64,000 nucleotides of DNA from Lachnospiraceae bacterium. GTDB taxonomy: Bacteria > Bacillota > Clostridia > Lachnospirales > Lachnospiraceae. Under the pieces are notes generated by a model that was not told the DNA's origin, ran no database searches, and saw only the letters and a list, made by a program, of their open reading frames with translations. Below, one piece after another: positions 26,653-35,958 of the stretch. The position numbers and the translations under genes are program-made. Numbering within the stretch: the stretch's first letter is position 1; every line of letters starts with the position of its first letter. The stretch spans positions 37,282 through 101,281 of the forward strand of contig JAQVCT010000011.1 in assembly GCA_028689655.1 (NCBI GenBank), read 5' to 3'.

Positions 26653-28143
26653 ATGACAATATCTGCAACAAGTCTTACTAATCTGTATAGTAATACAGGC
26701 AGTATAGTGACAGGCACTAACACCGATTCATCAAAGAGTTTTACCACGGTGATGGGAAATGTTACCAATGGGAATAACAAGAGAGATGGAAATCAGCAAA
26801 GCACCGGCAAAACGGAAAACAGCAGCGTTTCCAAGCCGGATCAGACAGGCATAAAGACAGAACGTCCCCAAAAAACAGTGGATGATGTGGCGGTAAAGGA
26901 TACGGATCATGAGGTGAGTACTGCAAAGGACATGGATGTGACGGATGATGTGCTGGACAAGGTAAATGAAAAAACGGATGAAATGATAGCTGCCATAGCA
27001 GATCTGCTGGGTGTGTCCCAGGAGGAGATCGAAAAAGCCATGGAGACATTAGGAATGACGAATGTGGATCTGTTGAATCCGGATATGCTGTCGCAGCTGG
27101 TGGTTCAGATCTCGGGAGAAGAAGACATGATGTCACTTGTCATGGATGAGGATCTGTATGGAAAACTGAACAGTCTGTTAGAAACAGCAGATGAAATAAA
27201 AGCACAGCTGTCACAGGACCTGAATGTCCCGGCAGAAGAGTTGCCAAAGTTTCTGGAGCAGGTAAATAGTGTGAAAAACGCTGATCTCCCCAGGGATTCG
27301 GTTTTGACGGAAGATATCCCGTCAGTGGAACCATCTGAACAACTGCCTGAAATGGAACCGGACAGCAGACCGGTGGCAGAGACACAAAAAGTGATCGTAG
27401 AAGTCGATCATAAAGTGTCGGCAAAAGAATCTGCAAGTACGCAGAGTACAGATTCCGCCCTTGAGATGAAAGAGACCATTGAGAAGCCTTTGGAATCTAC
27501 CCCATCACAAGAGGGAACGCAGAATAAAAATCCAGAGAGAGGGTACCAGGAGAATGGAAACTCTTTTTTGCAGAACCTGACTGAAACGGCGGCAGCCTTG
27601 ACAGAAAAGGTCAATGAGGGAGTACAGAATACCTCATTTTCCAACGCGATGCCCACACAGGAACCTGAGAGTATCATGCGACAGATGATTGATTATATGC
27701 GATTACATGTAACTTCGGATGTGTCTGAAATGGAGATTCAGTTACAACCGGCAAATCTTGGAACTGTAAATCTGAATATTGCATCAAGAAACGGTGCTAT
27801 CACAGCTCAGTTTACAGCGCAGAATGAGACTGTAAAAGAAGCATTGGAAACACAGATCGTGCAGCTGCGGGAAAACCTGGATGAGCGTGGAATCAAGGTG
27901 GATGCCATCGAAGTAACGGTGGCGAGTCATGAATTTGAGAGAAATCTGGAACAGGGTCAGCAGGATGCACGGGATAGTGAACGGGCAGAGGCGACCAGAA
28001 AGACAGGACGTAGAAGAATCGTTCTGAATGAAGAAGGATCTGAAGATTCAGAAGCCATGGATGTGAATACAATGGATGAGGCGGACAGGATCGAAGTAGC
28101 ACTTATGCAGCAAAGAGGTAATACGGTAAGCCTTCAGGCTTAA
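26653..28143 (+). CDS. fliK: Flagellar hook-length control protein FliK
   Basis: 496 residues. FliK measures the hook and switches the export gate to filament substrates. The long N-terminal part is low-complexity and rich in Asp, Glu, Ser and Thr, as usual. The C-terminal Flg_hook domain (about 350-440) contains 'EMEIQLQPANLGTVNLNIASRNGAITAQFTAQN', 'ALETQIVQLRENLDERGIKVDAIEVTV'. AGGAGG precedes ATG 26653. It is the first gene after the internal SigD promoter. Confidence 0.93.
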   Translation: MTISATSLTNLYSNTGSIVTGTNTDSSKSFTTVMGNVTNGNNKRDGNQQSTGKTENSSVSKPDQTGIKTERPQKTVDDVAVKDTDHEVSTAKDMDVTDDVLDKVNEKTDEMIAAIADLLGVSQEEIEKAMETLGMTNVDLLNPDMLSQLVVQISGEEDMMSLVMDEDLYGKLNSLLETADEIKAQLSQDLNVPAEELPKFLEQVNSVKNADLPRDSVLTEDIPSVEPSEQLPEMEPDSRPVAETQKVIVEVDHKVSAKESASTQSTDSALEMKETIEKPLESTPSQEGTQNKNPERGYQENGNSFLQNLTETAAALTEKVNEGVQNTSFSNAMPTQEPESIMRQMIDYMRLHVTSDVSEMEIQLQPANLGTVNLNIASRNGAITAQFTAQNETVKEALETQIVQLRENLDERGIKVDAIEVTVASHEFERNLEQGQQDARDSERAEATRKTGRRRIVLNEEGSEDSEAMDVNTMDEADRIEVALMQQRGNTVSLQA

Positions 28144-28164
28144 AAAGAAAGGAAAGGAGAATAT

Positions 28165-29049
28165 ATGGCTATAATCGCACCAGTAGATGAGGATGGAAAG
28201 TTGATCACAGACTTATCTACCACAAAAAAGACAAACAGTTCTACCACAGGAAGCAATAGCCTTGGAAAAGATGATTTCTTACAGCTATTGGTAGCCCAGA
28301 TGAAATACCAGGATCCATTGGAACCTACTTCTAATACGGAATACATATCACAGTACGCAACGTTCTCAGAGTTGGAGCAGATGCAGAATATGAGCGCCAG
28401 CATTGATCTGGACAGAGCATCCGGACTGGTAGGCAAAAGTGTGTATATGAAATCCACCAATGCCACCACGGGAGTGACCAGCTATTTCTATGGTAAAGTA
28501 GACTTCGTACAGTATGAGAACGGCTCCGCATTTTTATCCATCAATGGCGGTCTGTATCCGTTGGAGGATTTGGACAGCGTTGTAGATCAGGATTATATGG
28601 ATGCCTACGAAAAAGCACAGGCACTGGTAAATGATATCGAGAAATTACCGTCGGTGGACAATGTTACCATCGAGGATGCAGATGCCATCACGGCGATCAG
28701 CGAGACATTTAACAAGATGAGCAGTTATGAACAGAGTTTCTTTGATCCTTCTGTAAAGACGACCATACAGAGTTATGTGGACAGGCTGGCTGAGGTGAAG
28801 AAAGTGGCAGAGACAGCAGCGAACGAGATGGTAGAGAACCTGAAGAACGCATTGAAGGAATTGCCAGCATTAGAAGAATTGACACTGGAGAATGAAAAGG
28901 CAGTAAATGCTGCAAATAAGATTTATAAAGATATGAACAAATTCCAGCAGGGTTATGTAACGGAAGAGACCAAGACTGCACTGGACAATTATGTGGCAAA
29001 AATAGAAGAACTGAAAAAGGAAAGTGGCGAAACCACGGAAGATGTGTAA
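28165..29049 (+). CDS. flgD: Hook-capping protein FlgD with a tandem helical C-terminal extension
   Basis: 294 residues. FlgD caps the growing hook. The N-terminal domain 'LGKDDFLQLLVAQMKYQDPLEPTSNTEYISQYATFSELEQMQNM' is diagnostic. A Tudor-like segment 'GKSVYMKSTNATTG..' to 'YPLEDLDSVV' ends near residue 140. What follows is unusual: two helical repeats of about 70 residues ('IEKLPSVDNVTIEDADAITA..' and 'LKELPALEELTLENEKAVNA..', each with a later Tyr-Val and a 'L.ev/i..lkk' end). They resemble the all-helical modules found in Gram-positive surface proteins. Bacillus FlgD lacks such a tail. Confidence 0.93.
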   Translation: MAIIAPVDEDGKLITDLSTTKKTNSSTTGSNSLGKDDFLQLLVAQMKYQDPLEPTSNTEYISQYATFSELEQMQNMSASIDLDRASGLVGKSVYMKSTNATTGVTSYFYGKVDFVQYENGSAFLSINGGLYPLEDLDSVVDQDYMDAYEKAQALVNDIEKLPSVDNVTIEDADAITAISETFNKMSSYEQSFFDPSVKTTIQSYVDRLAEVKKVAETAANEMVENLKNALKELPALEELTLENEKAVNAANKIYKDMNKFQQGYVTEETKTALDNYVAKIEELKKESGETTEDV

Positions 29050-29073
29050 TCACCTCACGGAGGAGGGCTTTTG

Positions 29074-29472
29074 ATGAACATACAAAATAGTCAATTCCTT
29101 TCCATTGAGCAATTACAGGATCAATACCTGAATCAGACAAAGACTGGTAAATCACAGAGTAATATAGAGCAGGGATTTACATTCCAGGATATCTTAAACC
29201 GGAAAACACAGGAAAAAGCGGAAGTGAAGTTTTCCAAACATGCGTCGAACCGATTGGAAGACCGCAATATAACACTTACCAGCAGTCAACTGGAGCGTCT
29301 GAATGAGGGAACACAAAAAGCCGGTGAAAAGGGAATAAACGAATCGTTAGTATTAATTGATTCGCTTGCATTCATCGTAAATATACCCAATAATACGGTG
29401 GTGACAGCGATGGATCAGACAGACACAACACAAAATGTTTTTACAAACATTGATGGAACCGTAATCATGTAG
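29074..29472 (+). CDS. Flagellar operon protein, TIGR02530 family
   Basis: 132 residues from ATG 29074, with GGAGGAGGG at 29059-29067. The conserved core is 'VKFSKHASNRLEDRNITLTSSQLERL', 'AGEKGINESLVLIDSLAFIVNIPNNTVVTAM' and a C-terminal 'NVFTNIDGTVIM'. Members always lie between flgD and flgE in Firmicute flagellar operons and are thought to help hook assembly; their biochemical job is not established. Confidence 0.9.
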   Translation: MNIQNSQFLSIEQLQDQYLNQTKTGKSQSNIEQGFTFQDILNRKTQEKAEVKFSKHASNRLEDRNITLTSSQLERLNEGTQKAGEKGINESLVLIDSLAFIVNIPNNTVVTAMDQTDTTQNVFTNIDGTVIM

Positions 29473-29550
29473 CTGGACCTTATAGGAAGTTACAGTTTCT
29501 GAATGACAGAGGAAACGAAACGGAACCGGAAAACAGGAGGTCATTTCATT

Positions 29551-31188
29551 ATGATGAGATCATTATTCGCTGGGGTGTCAGGACTTAGAACACACCAGAC
29601 AAAAATGGACGTTATTGGTAACAATATCGCCAATGTTAATACCGTGGCATACAAATCAAGTTCCATCACTTTTAGTGAACTGATGTATCAGACCACACAG
29701 GGAGCATCCGCACCAACGAATACTGCCGCAGGTACCAACCCGAAACAGATCGGTCTCGGTGTTACATCGGGAGCTATCAACACTTCCATAGCCACCCCTG
29801 GTGCTACACAGAACACAGGGAATCCTTTTGATCTTCGGATCACAGGGGACGCATTTTTCGTGGTGAGAAACGGAGAGAGTAATTATTTTACAAGAGACGG
29901 TTCCTTCTTCGTAGATGGAGCAGGAAATCTGGCAATGCAGAGCACCGGATATAATGTCATGGGCTGGGGACTGGGTCCGGACGGTAACGTCAAAAGTGAT
30001 ACGCTGCAGCCATTGAAAGTTATGAGTCCGGAGGTCATGACCTACGGTGCAGAAGCTACTTCTTTGGGATATTTTTCCGGAATCATCGACAGATTGGATT
30101 CAGATGTGACCAGCAGCAGCGGAAAAGTGGTAAATTTCTCATTTTTTGACAACGCAGGATATCAATATACCGCGAAGTTCGCTGTGAAAGAGCTGGGAGT
30201 TCAGGACGGCAGTTCCACGAGAGATTATTCCCTTGAATTGACGGATGTACTGGATTCCAGCAACAAATCAGTCATGGACACATTCCCCGGAATCTCACTT
30301 GGCTCAAAAGAAAACTATACACAGAAAATAAAACTTACCACGCCATCTGAATATACAGTATCGGATACAGGAATCAAAACATCGACCACAGGAACTGAGA
30401 TTACCTTTGCTGATCTGATTACAGAAGCACATGCAGAGGATCTGGATGCAATTGCTGCCAAATACGGATATTCCACAGAGGATTTCAAGAAGCTTAATTA
30501 TACAAAGACTGATGGAACGGTGGAGACAATAGAGGCAGGACTCACAGCAGGTGGTCCAAATGCAGCATTAAATGCAGCACTGAGTGGCACGGCGGAAATG
30601 TCGAAGATCAGCAATACCACTGTGCTGAGATATAATACCAGTGATGGTTCCTTTAACAGTGTAACAGGAGGAACCGAGGGGTCCACGATTCTCGACATGG
30701 GGGGAAATACCAATTTCTCAAACATAGCCATCAGCTTCAAGACTACATCCAATACAAACAATAATAAAACATCAACACTGGGCGCCAAAAATGGAGATAC
30801 AAAGGGTAATGGCACAGGACGTAAGACAGGTAAATTGGAAGGTGTAGCCATCGAGAATACCGGTATCATCTATGCTACCTATACCAACGGTCAGAAACGT
30901 ATCCTGGGTCAGATTGCAGTGGCAGAATTTGCCAACGCGTCCGGTCTTGAAAAAGAGGGAGAGAATCTATATTCTGCCACTTCCAACTCCGGTGATTTCG
31001 ATGGGGTCGGTGTGGACGTCACTGCCAACGGCGGTAAGATTTCCACAGGTGTACTGGAGATGAGTAATGTTGACTTGTCCAGTGAGTTCACAGAGATGAT
31101 TACCACACAGAGAGGGTTCCAGGCGAACAGTCGTATCATTACCGTATCAGATACGATGCTGGAGGAACTGGTGAATCTGAAACGTTAA
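29551..31188 (+). CDS. flgE: Flagellar hook protein FlgE
   Basis: 545 residues from ATG 29551 (AGGAGG at 29535-29540); the frame is open back to 29503. The N-terminal rod-type motif 'LFAGVSGLRTHQTKMDVIGNNIANVNTVAYK' and the C-terminal 'FQANSRIITVSDTMLEELVNLKR' form the inner tube. The variable middle (about 250-430) is large and rich in Thr, Asn and Gly, exposed on the hook surface. Cys is absent as expected for an exported axial protein. Followed by an RNA toggle before flbD. Confidence 0.96.
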   Translation: MMRSLFAGVSGLRTHQTKMDVIGNNIANVNTVAYKSSSITFSELMYQTTQGASAPTNTAAGTNPKQIGLGVTSGAINTSIATPGATQNTGNPFDLRITGDAFFVVRNGESNYFTRDGSFFVDGAGNLAMQSTGYNVMGWGLGPDGNVKSDTLQPLKVMSPEVMTYGAEATSLGYFSGIIDRLDSDVTSSSGKVVNFSFFDNAGYQYTAKFAVKELGVQDGSSTRDYSLELTDVLDSSNKSVMDTFPGISLGSKENYTQKIKLTTPSEYTVSDTGIKTSTTGTEITFADLITEAHAEDLDAIAAKYGYSTEDFKKLNYTKTDGTVETIEAGLTAGGPNAALNAALSGTAEMSKISNTTVLRYNTSDGSFNSVTGGTEGSTILDMGGNTNFSNIAISFKTTSNTNNNKTSTLGAKNGDTKGNGTGRKTGKLEGVAIENTGIIYATYTNGQKRILGQIAVAEFANASGLEKEGENLYSATSNSGDFDGVGVDVTANGGKISTGVLEMSNVDLSSEFTEMITTQRGFQANSRIITVSDTMLEELVNLKR

Positions 31189-31207
31189 TAATTAAAAAAT
31201 AAATATA

Positions 31208-31255
31208 TTTAGGGAGGACTATTTACACTGGTTCTCCCTAAAATTTAGGGGGAAC
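31208..31255 (+). promoter_or_regulatory. Mutually exclusive hairpins over the flbD ribosome binding site
   Basis: Three arms lie in the 73-nt flgE-flbD gap. Arm A TTTAGGGAGGAC (31208-31219), arm B GTTCTCCCTAAA (31231-31242), arm C TTTAGGGGGAAC (31244-31255). B pairs with A over 12 bp (one G.U) or with C over 10 bp (one G.U, 5-nt loop). Arm C contains the flbD ribosome binding site AGGGGG, 9 nt before ATG 31262. A:B would leave it free and B:C would block it. No T-tract follows, so control of translation or RNA processing is more likely than termination. Confidence 0.7.
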
Positions 31256-31261
31256 AGATCA

Positions 31262-31447
31262 ATGATAGAAGTTACAAAACTGGATGGTTCCATCATTTTA
31301 GTAAATATTAATTTGATTGAAATCGTAGAGGAAACGCCAGATACACTCATCACTCTTACCACAGGAAAGAAAATTCTTGTAAAAGAAAGTAGACAAGAAG
31401 TGAAAAATCTTGTAAAATCGTATAGAAAGGATATTTTTGCGGAATAA
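31262..31447 (+). CDS. flbD: Flagellar FlbD-family protein
   Basis: 61 residues: 'MIEVTKLDGSIILVNINLIE', 'TLITLTTGKKILVKES', then a short basic helix. This small beta-rich family (unrelated to the Caulobacter FlbD regulator) is found between flgE and motA or fliL in Firmicutes and spirochaetes; its function is not settled, though it is motility-linked. AGGGGG precedes ATG 31262 within a switchable hairpin. Confidence 0.93.
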   Translation: MIEVTKLDGSIILVNINLIEIVEETPDTLITLTTGKKILVKESRQEVKNLVKSYRKDIFAE

Positions 31448-31472
31448 CGCAGAAAAAAGGTAGGTGTTTACA

Positions 31473-32267
31473 GTGGATATAGCTTCAATAGTTGGTTTGA
31501 TTATGTGTATTGCACTTGTAATAATGGCTATCGTATCCGGCGATGATGGATTTGCAGCCTTGAAAAACTTCGTGGATTTCCAGTCAGTTCTGATTACAAT
31601 TGGCGGTTCCATGGGAGCAGTGCTTGCATCCTATTCATTACAGGACTTTATAGGCGGACTGAAGAGTTTCGCACTGGTATTAAAGACTCCTAACCTGAAT
31701 ACGGCTGAGATCATTAAGAAAATTATAGATTTATCAAATGTTGCCCGAAAAGAAGGATTACTATCCTTGGAGGAAGCAGCAGGAGATTTGAATGATGACT
31801 TTCTGAAAAAAGGAATATTACTTATCGTAGATGGTACTGATCCGGATCTGGTACGCGGCATCATGGAGACGGAATTGGTCAGTATCGAAGGAAGACATAA
31901 GAAAAGAATAGGGTTTTGGGAAAGCCTGGGATCCATGGGGCCTGCCTGGGGTATGATAGGTACTTTGGTGGGACTTGTTAACATGCTCCAAAATATGGCG
32001 GATGCGGCAGCAATCGGACCTGCTATGGCAGTAGCGTTGATTACTACGTTATATGGCTCCATGCTGGCCAACTGGATCTGCAGTCCTGTTGCTTCCAAAT
32101 TGAAAGCGAATAATGAAGAAGAGATGATGGTCAAAGAGATTATGATCGAAGGTCTTCTATCCATACAGGCAGGTGAAAACCCGCGTGTTATCGAAGAAAA
32201 ATTGAAATCTTTCTTATCACCGGCAGATAGACAGCTGGATTCCGGCGATGGGGGAGGTGAAGAATAA
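31473..32267 (+). CDS. motA: Flagellar stator protein MotA
   Basis: 264 residues from GTG 31473, 8 nt after AAGGTAGG; GTG 31464 overlaps that site. Four membrane segments: about residues 1-21, 34-50, about 150-170 and 180-200. Conserved 'GGSMGAVLASY', 'GLLSLEEAA' and 'WGMIGTLVGLVNML' with the torque-loop charges between. MotA and MotB form the ion channel that drives the rotor. motB follows with no gap. Confidence 0.96.
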   Translation: MDIASIVGLIMCIALVIMAIVSGDDGFAALKNFVDFQSVLITIGGSMGAVLASYSLQDFIGGLKSFALVLKTPNLNTAEIIKKIIDLSNVARKEGLLSLEEAAGDLNDDFLKKGILLIVDGTDPDLVRGIMETELVSIEGRHKKRIGFWESLGSMGPAWGMIGTLVGLVNMLQNMADAAAIGPAMAVALITTLYGSMLANWICSPVASKLKANNEEEMMVKEIMIEGLLSIQAGENPRVIEEKLKSFLSPADRQLDSGDGGGEE

Positions 32268-33065
32268 ATGGCTAAGAGAAAAGAAGATGCACCATCACCG
32301 GGCTCCCCGGCGTGGATGGCTACATTCGCTGATTTAATGAATCTTTTGCTCTGTTTTTTCGTCCTTTTATTCTCCATGTCCACCGTAGATGCACAAAAGT
32401 TCGAACTTGTTGCGGCATCATTTTCACAGACATTCAGTATATTTCAGGCAGGTTCCACGGCCATTGGAGATGGCTTGCTGATCAGCAATGGTGTCAGTCA
32501 GCTGAATCAGCTGGATGAGTATTTTAACAGTACAGGTAAATCTGCCGAGGGGCAGGATGAGGTGACAGATGCGGAAGCCCAGGTGGAAGCTGATAAATTG
32601 AAGAAAGCAGAAGAACTGGCAGAGAAGATATCGGAGTCCGTGAAAGAACAGAAGCTGGACAAAGAGGTAGACATAGACTTTACTTCACAGTATGTACAGT
32701 TGACTTTGAATGGTGCACTGTTATTTGATTCGGGCAGTGCTACATTAAAGGAAGATTCGCTTCCGATGATGCAGAAGCTTGGCGAGATCCTGGTGAGATA
32801 TTCAGAGAGTATTGTTGAGATAGAAGGACATACGGATAATGTCCCGATTCACACATCGCATTTTCAGAACAATAACGAGCTGAGCAGTTTTAGAGCATTG
32901 GCCGTGTTCGATTTCCTCACAGCGAACACAACACTGGATCCTGCAATGATCAAACATTCAGGACGTGGCGAATATGTGCCAATTGCAGATAATTCCACTC
33001 CAGAAGGTAGAGCGAAGAACAGGCGGGTAGAGATTAAAATATATCATTCACTTAGCTCTTATTAA
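32268..33065 (+). CDS. motB: Flagellar stator protein MotB
   Basis: 265 residues. A short basic N-terminus, one membrane helix 'MATFADLMNLLLCFFVLLFSMS' carrying the conserved ion-binding Asp, a plug/linker, and a C-terminal OmpA-like peptidoglycan-binding domain with 'VEIEGHTDNVPI' and 'GRAKNRRVEIKI'. The Asp-plus-'LLLCFF' context cannot settle H+ versus Na+ use. Starts immediately after the motA stop. Confidence 0.96.
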   Translation: MAKRKEDAPSPGSPAWMATFADLMNLLLCFFVLLFSMSTVDAQKFELVAASFSQTFSIFQAGSTAIGDGLLISNGVSQLNQLDEYFNSTGKSAEGQDEVTDAEAQVEADKLKKAEELAEKISESVKEQKLDKEVDIDFTSQYVQLTLNGALLFDSGSATLKEDSLPMMQKLGEILVRYSESIVEIEGHTDNVPIHTSHFQNNNELSSFRALAVFDFLTANTTLDPAMIKHSGRGEYVPIADNSTPEGRAKNRRVEIKIYHSLSSY

Positions 33066-33097
33066 AATACAGATACGGAGAAAGGAACGGCATTATT

Positions 33098-33616
33098 ATG
33101 AAAAAAAATTTACTATCAGTTCTAATACTGGCATTATTGATCGTTAATATTGTATTGACATCGATTATGATGTTCAGCGTAACGAGTGCTTCCAGAAAGA
33201 CAGCGGCACTTGTCACCGACATAGCCAGTGTGATCAAGCTGGAAGTGGGAACAACGGAAACTGGAGGAGAAACAGTCGAACCGGTAACCATTGATGATAC
33301 AGAAGTGTATGATATCGCGGATAAGATGACGATTCCACTTGCAAAGGGAAGCGATGGAAGTGATCATTATGCACTTGTGTCCGTGTCTCTCTCCATGAAT
33401 AAAAAGGATGATGGATATAAGTCTTACAGTGCGACCATAGCGGAGAAGGAAAGTCTGATAAAGAGTGCTATCATCGAAGTTATGGGTACATACACAGTGG
33501 AGGAAGCACAGGCAGATCAGACGGCACTACGCCAGGAAATACTGGAGAAAATTCAGGCATTATTTGATTCACAATTTATATATGATGTATCTTTTAGTGA
33601 TGTTATGTTCCAATAG
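33098..33616 (+). CDS. fliL: Flagellar basal body-associated protein FliL
   Basis: 172 residues. One N-terminal membrane segment 'LLSVLILALLIVNIVLTSIMMFSV' followed by an external stomatin-like domain: 'DHYALVSVSLSMNKKDDGY', 'KESLIKSAIIEVMGTYTVEE' and a final 'IYDVSFSDVMFQ' matching the FliL end 'V.fsdfv.Q'. FliL rings surround the stator and raise torque. AAAGGA precedes the ATG. Confidence 0.92.
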   Translation: MKKNLLSVLILALLIVNIVLTSIMMFSVTSASRKTAALVTDIASVIKLEVGTTETGGETVEPVTIDDTEVYDIADKMTIPLAKGSDGSDHYALVSVSLSMNKKDDGYKSYSATIAEKESLIKSAIIEVMGTYTVEEAQADQTALRQEILEKIQALFDSQFIYDVSFSDVMFQ

Positions 33617-33652
33617 CGAGGACCCAAAAGCATACGTTAGGAGGTGGGTGAC

Positions 33653-34633
33653 GTGGGAGAGGTCCTGTCGCAAAACGAAATAGACAGCTTGCTTCAAGCG
33701 CTGAGTACAGGCGAACTTGACATGGATGAGATGCAGAATGATAATGAAAAGCAGGTAAAAAGTTATGATTTCAAGCGGCCTGCAAAGTTCTCAAAAGAGC
33801 ATCTTCGAACTTTGGAAATTGTATTTGAACATTATGGAAGACTTTTATCCACCAATCTGCCGGTATATTTGAGAAAGAATATTCAGGTTGCGGTTGTTAA
33901 CTCTGAGGCGGTTACTTTTTCAGAGTTTTCCAATGCATTATCGAACCCGGTCATTTTGGGAATTATTAATTTCACGCCGCTGAATGGTAATATTATAGTA
34001 GAATTGGCAGCAAACCTGGGATATGCTATGATAGACCGTATGCTGGGTGGGCAGGGTAATCCACTGGATAAGTCGCGGGAGTTCTCTGAAATAGAGCTGA
34101 CGATTATTGAAAAGATCATGGTTATCTGTATGCAGTTACTGCGGGAACCATGGAGAAATGTGGTGGATCTGAATCCGGTAATGGACCGAATCGAGACGAA
34201 CGCACAGTTTGCCCAGGTAATAGCGCCGAATGATATGATAGCCATCGTTACCTTGAATATAAAGATAGGTGATGTGGAGGGCATGATGAATGTCTGCCTG
34301 CCATACTTTACATTAGAAGACATCATGGACAAGCTGAATACAAAGTTCTGGTTCTCCACGATGCAGAAAGATACGGATGAAAATTATCAGGAATATATCG
34401 AATCGCTTATTCAAAGAGTGGATATACCTGTGAAAGCAGTTTTAGGAAAGAGTACAGTGTCTGTTAGTGATTTCGCAAACTTACAGATTGGCGATATTAT
34501 TCGATTAGGTTCTAAAGTGGACAGTGAATTAGATGTCTACGTAGGAAATATAAGAAAATTTACTGCCCTGCCGGGTGCAAGCAAAGAAAATTATGCTGTC
34601 CGGATTGCGTCGGTGGTAAGAGAGGAGGAATAA
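33653..34633 (+). CDS. fliM: Flagellar motor switch protein FliM
   Basis: 326 residues from GTG 33653, 8 nt after AGGAGG (33639-33644); GTG 33644 is inside that site. The N-terminal CheY-P-binding peptide 'VLSQNEIDSLLQAL' is present. The middle domain has 'LEIVFEHYGRLLSTNLPVYLR', 'GYAMIDRMLGGQG', and the C-terminal SpoA domain ends the protein. FliM receives CheY-P and reverses the motor. Confidence 0.97.
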   Translation: MGEVLSQNEIDSLLQALSTGELDMDEMQNDNEKQVKSYDFKRPAKFSKEHLRTLEIVFEHYGRLLSTNLPVYLRKNIQVAVVNSEAVTFSEFSNALSNPVILGIINFTPLNGNIIVELAANLGYAMIDRMLGGQGNPLDKSREFSEIELTIIEKIMVICMQLLREPWRNVVDLNPVMDRIETNAQFAQVIAPNDMIAIVTLNIKIGDVEGMMNVCLPYFTLEDIMDKLNTKFWFSTMQKDTDENYQEYIESLIQRVDIPVKAVLGKSTVSVSDFANLQIGDIIRLGSKVDSELDVYVGNIRKFTALPGASKENYAVRIASVVREEE

Positions 34634-34636
34634 ATT

Positions 34637-35932
34637 ATGGACGGAATGTTATCCCAGGATGAGATAAACGCCTTACTTGCCGGTATGGATGTATCAGAAG
34701 GTAATGGCAATACGGATAATGATGACAGTGCAAGTACGAGTCCAAGTACTTCGTCAAACGCACCAGCTGATGCGTTGACAGATGTAGAAAAAGATGCCAT
34801 CGGCGAAGTAGCTAATATTAGTATGGGAACATCTGCAACAACACTTTATTCCTTAGTAAATAGAAAAGTTAATATAACAACACCGGTCGTAACGACGGAA
34901 ACTTGGGAAGGTGTATTAAGGGATTATGAAAAGCCCTGCGTGTTTATTGAGATTCAGTATACAGTAGGACTTGAAGGAAGCAACATCTTAGTCTTAAAAG
35001 AACACGATGTAAAGGTAATCACAGATCTCATGATGGGCGGAGATGGTACCAATACGGATGGAGAATTAACGGAACTTCATCTGAGTGCGATTTCGGAGGC
35101 CATGAACCAGATGATGGGTTCAGCAGCGACCTCACTGTCATCCATGTTAAATGAGACCATTGATATAAGCCCGCCAAATGCAAGTCTTATCGATATGGGA
35201 GAGTTCAAAGAAGGTGGAGAGATTGCCCCATTCTTAGCTGAAACATTTGTTAAGATCGCATTTCGAATGCAGATAGATGATTTGGTGGACAGTACGATTA
35301 TGCAGCTGTATCCGCTGGATTTCGCAAGATCACTATACGATACCTTCATTGGTCAGCAGACGGCAGCCGCCACAACTGCACCAGCACCTGAACCAGTGCA
35401 GACAGCACCACCGGAACCACAGCCATATGTGCCCCCGCAGGCAGTGCCTGCTATGCCGGATCCATCTATGAATTATGCCAATATGGGAGTACAGCAGATG
35501 AATATGGGAATGCCTCAAATGCAGCAGAATATGGGGATGCAACAGATGGGAATGCCACAGATGCAGCCTAACATGGGAATGCAGCAGATGAACATGGGAA
35601 TGCAGCCACAGATGAATATGGGGATGCCCCAACAGAATCTGAATATTCAACCGGCACAGTTCCAAAGTTTCTCCACAGATTATAAGAATGTTGCAGGAAA
35701 TGAAAATATTGGATTGATCATGGATGTCCCGTTGGAAGTTACAGTAGAGTTGGGACGAACCAAAAAATCAATTTCAGATATTCTTGACTTTGCACCGGGA
35801 ACCATCATTGAGTTGGACAGAATAGCCGGAGAACCTATAGATGTACTGGTAAACGGAAAGTTTGTAGCAAAGGGTGAAGTAGTAGTAATAGAGGAAAGCT
35901 TTGGTATCCGTATCACGGAAATCATTAAATAA
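34637..35932 (+). CDS. fliY: Switch protein FliY (CheC-like phosphatase plus FliN domain)
   Basis: 431 residues. N-terminus 'MLSQDEINALLAGM' resembles the FliM CheY-binding peptide. The CheC-like domain carries both phosphatase motifs: EVANISMG (E..N) and EAMNQMMG (E..N), so it should remove phosphate from CheY-P. A Pro/Met/Gln-rich linker (about 245-340) precedes the C-terminal FliN domain 'DVPLEVTVELGRTKKSISDILDFAPGTIIELDRIAGEPIDVLVNG'. The linker is a DNA-level repeat and unusually long. Acts in the C-ring. Confidence 0.95.
   Translation: MDGMLSQDEINALLAGMDVSEGNGNTDNDDSASTSPSTSSNAPADALTDVEKDAIGEVANISMGTSATTLYSLVNRKVNITTPVVTTETWEGVLRDYEKPCVFIEIQYTVGLEGSNILVLKEHDVKVITDLMMGGDGTNTDGELTELHLSAISEAMNQMMGSAATSLSSMLNETIDISPPNASLIDMGEFKEGGEIAPFLAETFVKIAFRMQIDDLVDSTIMQLYPLDFARSLYDTFIGQQTAAATTAPAPEPVQTAPPEPQPYVPPQAVPAMPDPSMNYANMGVQQMNMGMPQMQQNMGMQQMGMPQMQPNMGMQQMNMGMQPQMNMGMPQQNLNIQPAQFQSFSTDYKNVAGNENIGLIMDVPLEVTVELGRTKKSISDILDFAPGTIIELDRIAGEPIDVLVNGKFVAKGEVVVIEESFGIRITEIIK
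35466..35643 (+). repeat. Met/Gln-rich minisatellite inside fliY
   Basis: Repeats of units like AATATGGGAATGCCACAGATGCAG encode variations of N-M-G-M-(P/Q)-Q-M (about ten copies of MGM). Related but not identical copies suggest slippage or unequal recombination in the linker between the phosphatase and FliN domains. Confidence 0.85.
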
Positions 35933-35958
35933 AACATATAAAATAGGAGTGAAAAACT

